Origin: Bacteroidota bacterium
GTDB taxonomy: Bacteria > Bacteroidota > Bacteroidia > Bacteroidales > JABHKC01
Assembly: GCA_018692315.1 (NCBI GenBank)
Contig: JABHKC010000035.1
Span: 1 to 44,240 of the forward strand
Direction: 5' to 3'
Length of the DNA stretch: 44,240 bases
Shown: positions 38,701 to 41,700 of the stretch, piece after piece
How positions within the stretch are numbered: the first letter of the stretch is position 1
How the letters are laid out: each line of letters begins with the position of its first letter
Program-made: the position numbers and the translations under genes
The notes under the pieces: model-generated
Databases searched by the model: none
Seen by the model: only the letters and a program-made list of their open reading frames with translations
What the model was told of the DNA's origin: nothing

Positions 38701-41700
38701 AGTAGTAACTACAATAATATTTATACAGAAGGTTCTTATCTGGGATATTATTCAGGATACAGATCAAATATTGCAAACTGGCAATCGGTTTCCGGGCAGG
38801 ATGCGAATTCATTTTCTGTAAATCCATATTTTCTGTCGGATACTAACTTACATGCTGTTTCGCTTGAAGGAGATGGAACAGGAAACCCAATTGCAAACAT
38901 TACAACTGATATTGATGGTGAAATACGTGATGCTACGAATCCTGATATAGGTGCCGATGAATATTCTATCACATCACTTGCAGGTGTTTACACTATTGGC
39001 GGTACAAATCCTGATTTTGCAACTATTACAGATGCAGTTTTTGCATTACAAACGAAAGGTATATCGGCAGCAGTTAGCTTCAATATTCGTAGCGGAACAT
39101 ATAACGAACAAGTCTCGATAAGCCAAATTAGAGGCTCGTCGGTAACTGATACTGTTACTTTCCAGGCAGAGGATACTGCTCAGGTGGTAGTTACTTATAC
39201 ACCAAGCTCAGTGGAGAATTATATCTTCGGCTTAAATGGTGGTGACAATGTTGTAATTCAAAACCTTACACTCACAAACACTGGTAATTATTACAATGGA
39301 GCATGTGTAAACTTTGGCGATGGAAGCAATAATATAGTTATCAGAAATAATACTCTAAATGGTTCTGATTATGGCTACACTTATCATACTTCGAGTCCTA
39401 TTTTATCAGAAAGCTCTGCTTCAAACGACAGTATTTCAATAATAAATAATACTATTAATAATGGCTCGTATGGTATATATTTACAAGCAGAAAGTCAGAC
39501 AAATCCGGACAAAAATCTTGTAATTAGTGGAAATACTATACAAAATTTCCATTATCGAGGAATTTATATTCTATGGCAAGATTCTTCTTTGATTGCTACA
39601 AATAGTATTATCGGAAAAACGAGTGGTGGCAATTCCACACAAGTTGGAATTTATGCTTATATGTGTGATGGTTCTGTGCGTATTAGCAGAAATAATATTG
39701 AGATGTATGCAAGTAATAATAACACAGGAATAAAAATTGATCGCTCTTACGCAACTTTAGGAACGGAGAATATTATAGATAATAATTTTGTTTCATGTCA
39801 AAATGCAAGTACGGCTAGTTTTGGAATCTATAATGTATATTGTAATTATTTAAAGATATACAACAACTCAGTTAATATTACTGATGGGTATAGTTCAAAT
39901 TCAAGTGCAATGTATATTTACGGAGGTAGTCATTATATCACCATTCAAAATAATATTTTTGTAAATACCACTTATTACGGTTTTGCATTTTATTTCTACA
40001 CAATAGGTAATTACTTGATTGATAATAATGATTTGTACACAAGCGGGAATCATTTTGCTTATTGGTCAGGCTACTATTCAAATTTGGCCAACTGGCAATC
40101 GGCAAAAGGAGTTGATTCGAATTCAATTTCAGTTGATCCGGTGTTTACTTCTGCAACAGATTTGCACTTGCTGACAGATGCCTGTAATGGATTAGGACAA
40201 CCAATAGGTGTTATTAGTGAAGATTACGACGGTGAAATAAGAGATGCCACTAATCCTGATATTGGTGCCGATGAATATACAATTACTCCACTTGCCGGAA
40301 TTTATACAATTGGTGGTATAAATCCCGATTTCGAAACTCTAAGTACTGCTGTTTTGGCTCTTCACACAAAAGGTATATCTGCTGCAGTAACTTTCAATAT
40401 CCGTGAAGGAACTTACACCGAGCAAATTTCTCTTGACGATATTCAAGGTTCGTCAGCAACAAATAGTGTATCATTCCAGTCAGAAAACGGAGTGCCTGTA
40501 ATAATTACTTATCCACCTACTAGTACCGACAATTACATTGTGCAATTCGATGGCGCCGATAATATTGTTTTCAGTGATCTTACGCTTACTGCAACAGGAA
40601 GCTCATTTGGACGAATATTCGACTTTAGAGATGGCAGCGATAACATTACCATTGATAATAACATTATCAACGGTTTAAATCTTAGCTCAACCAGTTCTTA
40701 CATTATTCCAGTTTACTCCGAATCTGGAACAGGTAATGATAGCATTACAATTTCGAACAATATTATCAATTATGGTTCATATGGTTTATATCTGAATGGA
40801 ACTAATAGCTCGAATTTGGAGTCTGAAATGTTAATTGTTAATAACACTATTCAGGATTTCTATTACGAAGGAATGTACTTGCGTTATCAGGATTCTGTGC
40901 TTGTCTCTGGAAACTCAATTTTAGCAAAAACAACAGGCGGATATAGTACTCAATACGGTATTTATGCGGCAAACTGCGATAATAGTTCACAGTTTACCGG
41001 AAATACAATCAGACTTTATTCAAATAGCAATAACTACGGAATCTATCTATATTACTCAGATGGTACTTCGGGTGAGAAGATCACAATTGATAATAACTTC
41101 ATCACCAGTCATAATGGTGGCTCTACAAGTAGAGGTATTTACACAAATTACTCAAGCTATCTGAATATCTATTTCAACTCGGTTAATATTACCGACGGGT
41201 ATAGTTATTATTCAGCCGCATGTTATTTTGAATACGGAAGTAACATATCACTTCAAAACAACATTTTGGCAAGTACTAGTGCTTCGTCTGCAGGATATGC
41301 AATTTATACCAATAGCAGTTCTAATATCATTGCCAGCGATTATAATGATCTCTTTACTAATGGTAATTATCTCGGATACTGGTCAGGATCTCGTGCAAAT
41401 CTGGCAAACTGGCAGACGGCTAGCGGAAAAGATGCTAATTCTGTTTCTGTTAATCCATTGTTTGCCTCAGATACAGATTTGCATACATATGCTCTTGCCT
41501 TAGACGGAACAGCAAATCCAATTGCTGGTATTACAACAGATTTTGATGCGGAAAACAGAGATGTCTCAACGCCTGATATTGGAGCCGATGAGTTTGAAAT
41601 TACTCCTCTTGCAGGTATATATTATGTTGGTGGAACCAATCCCGATTTTGCTACAATTTCCGATGCCGTCTATGCTCTAAGCGTGCGACCTGTTGCCGAT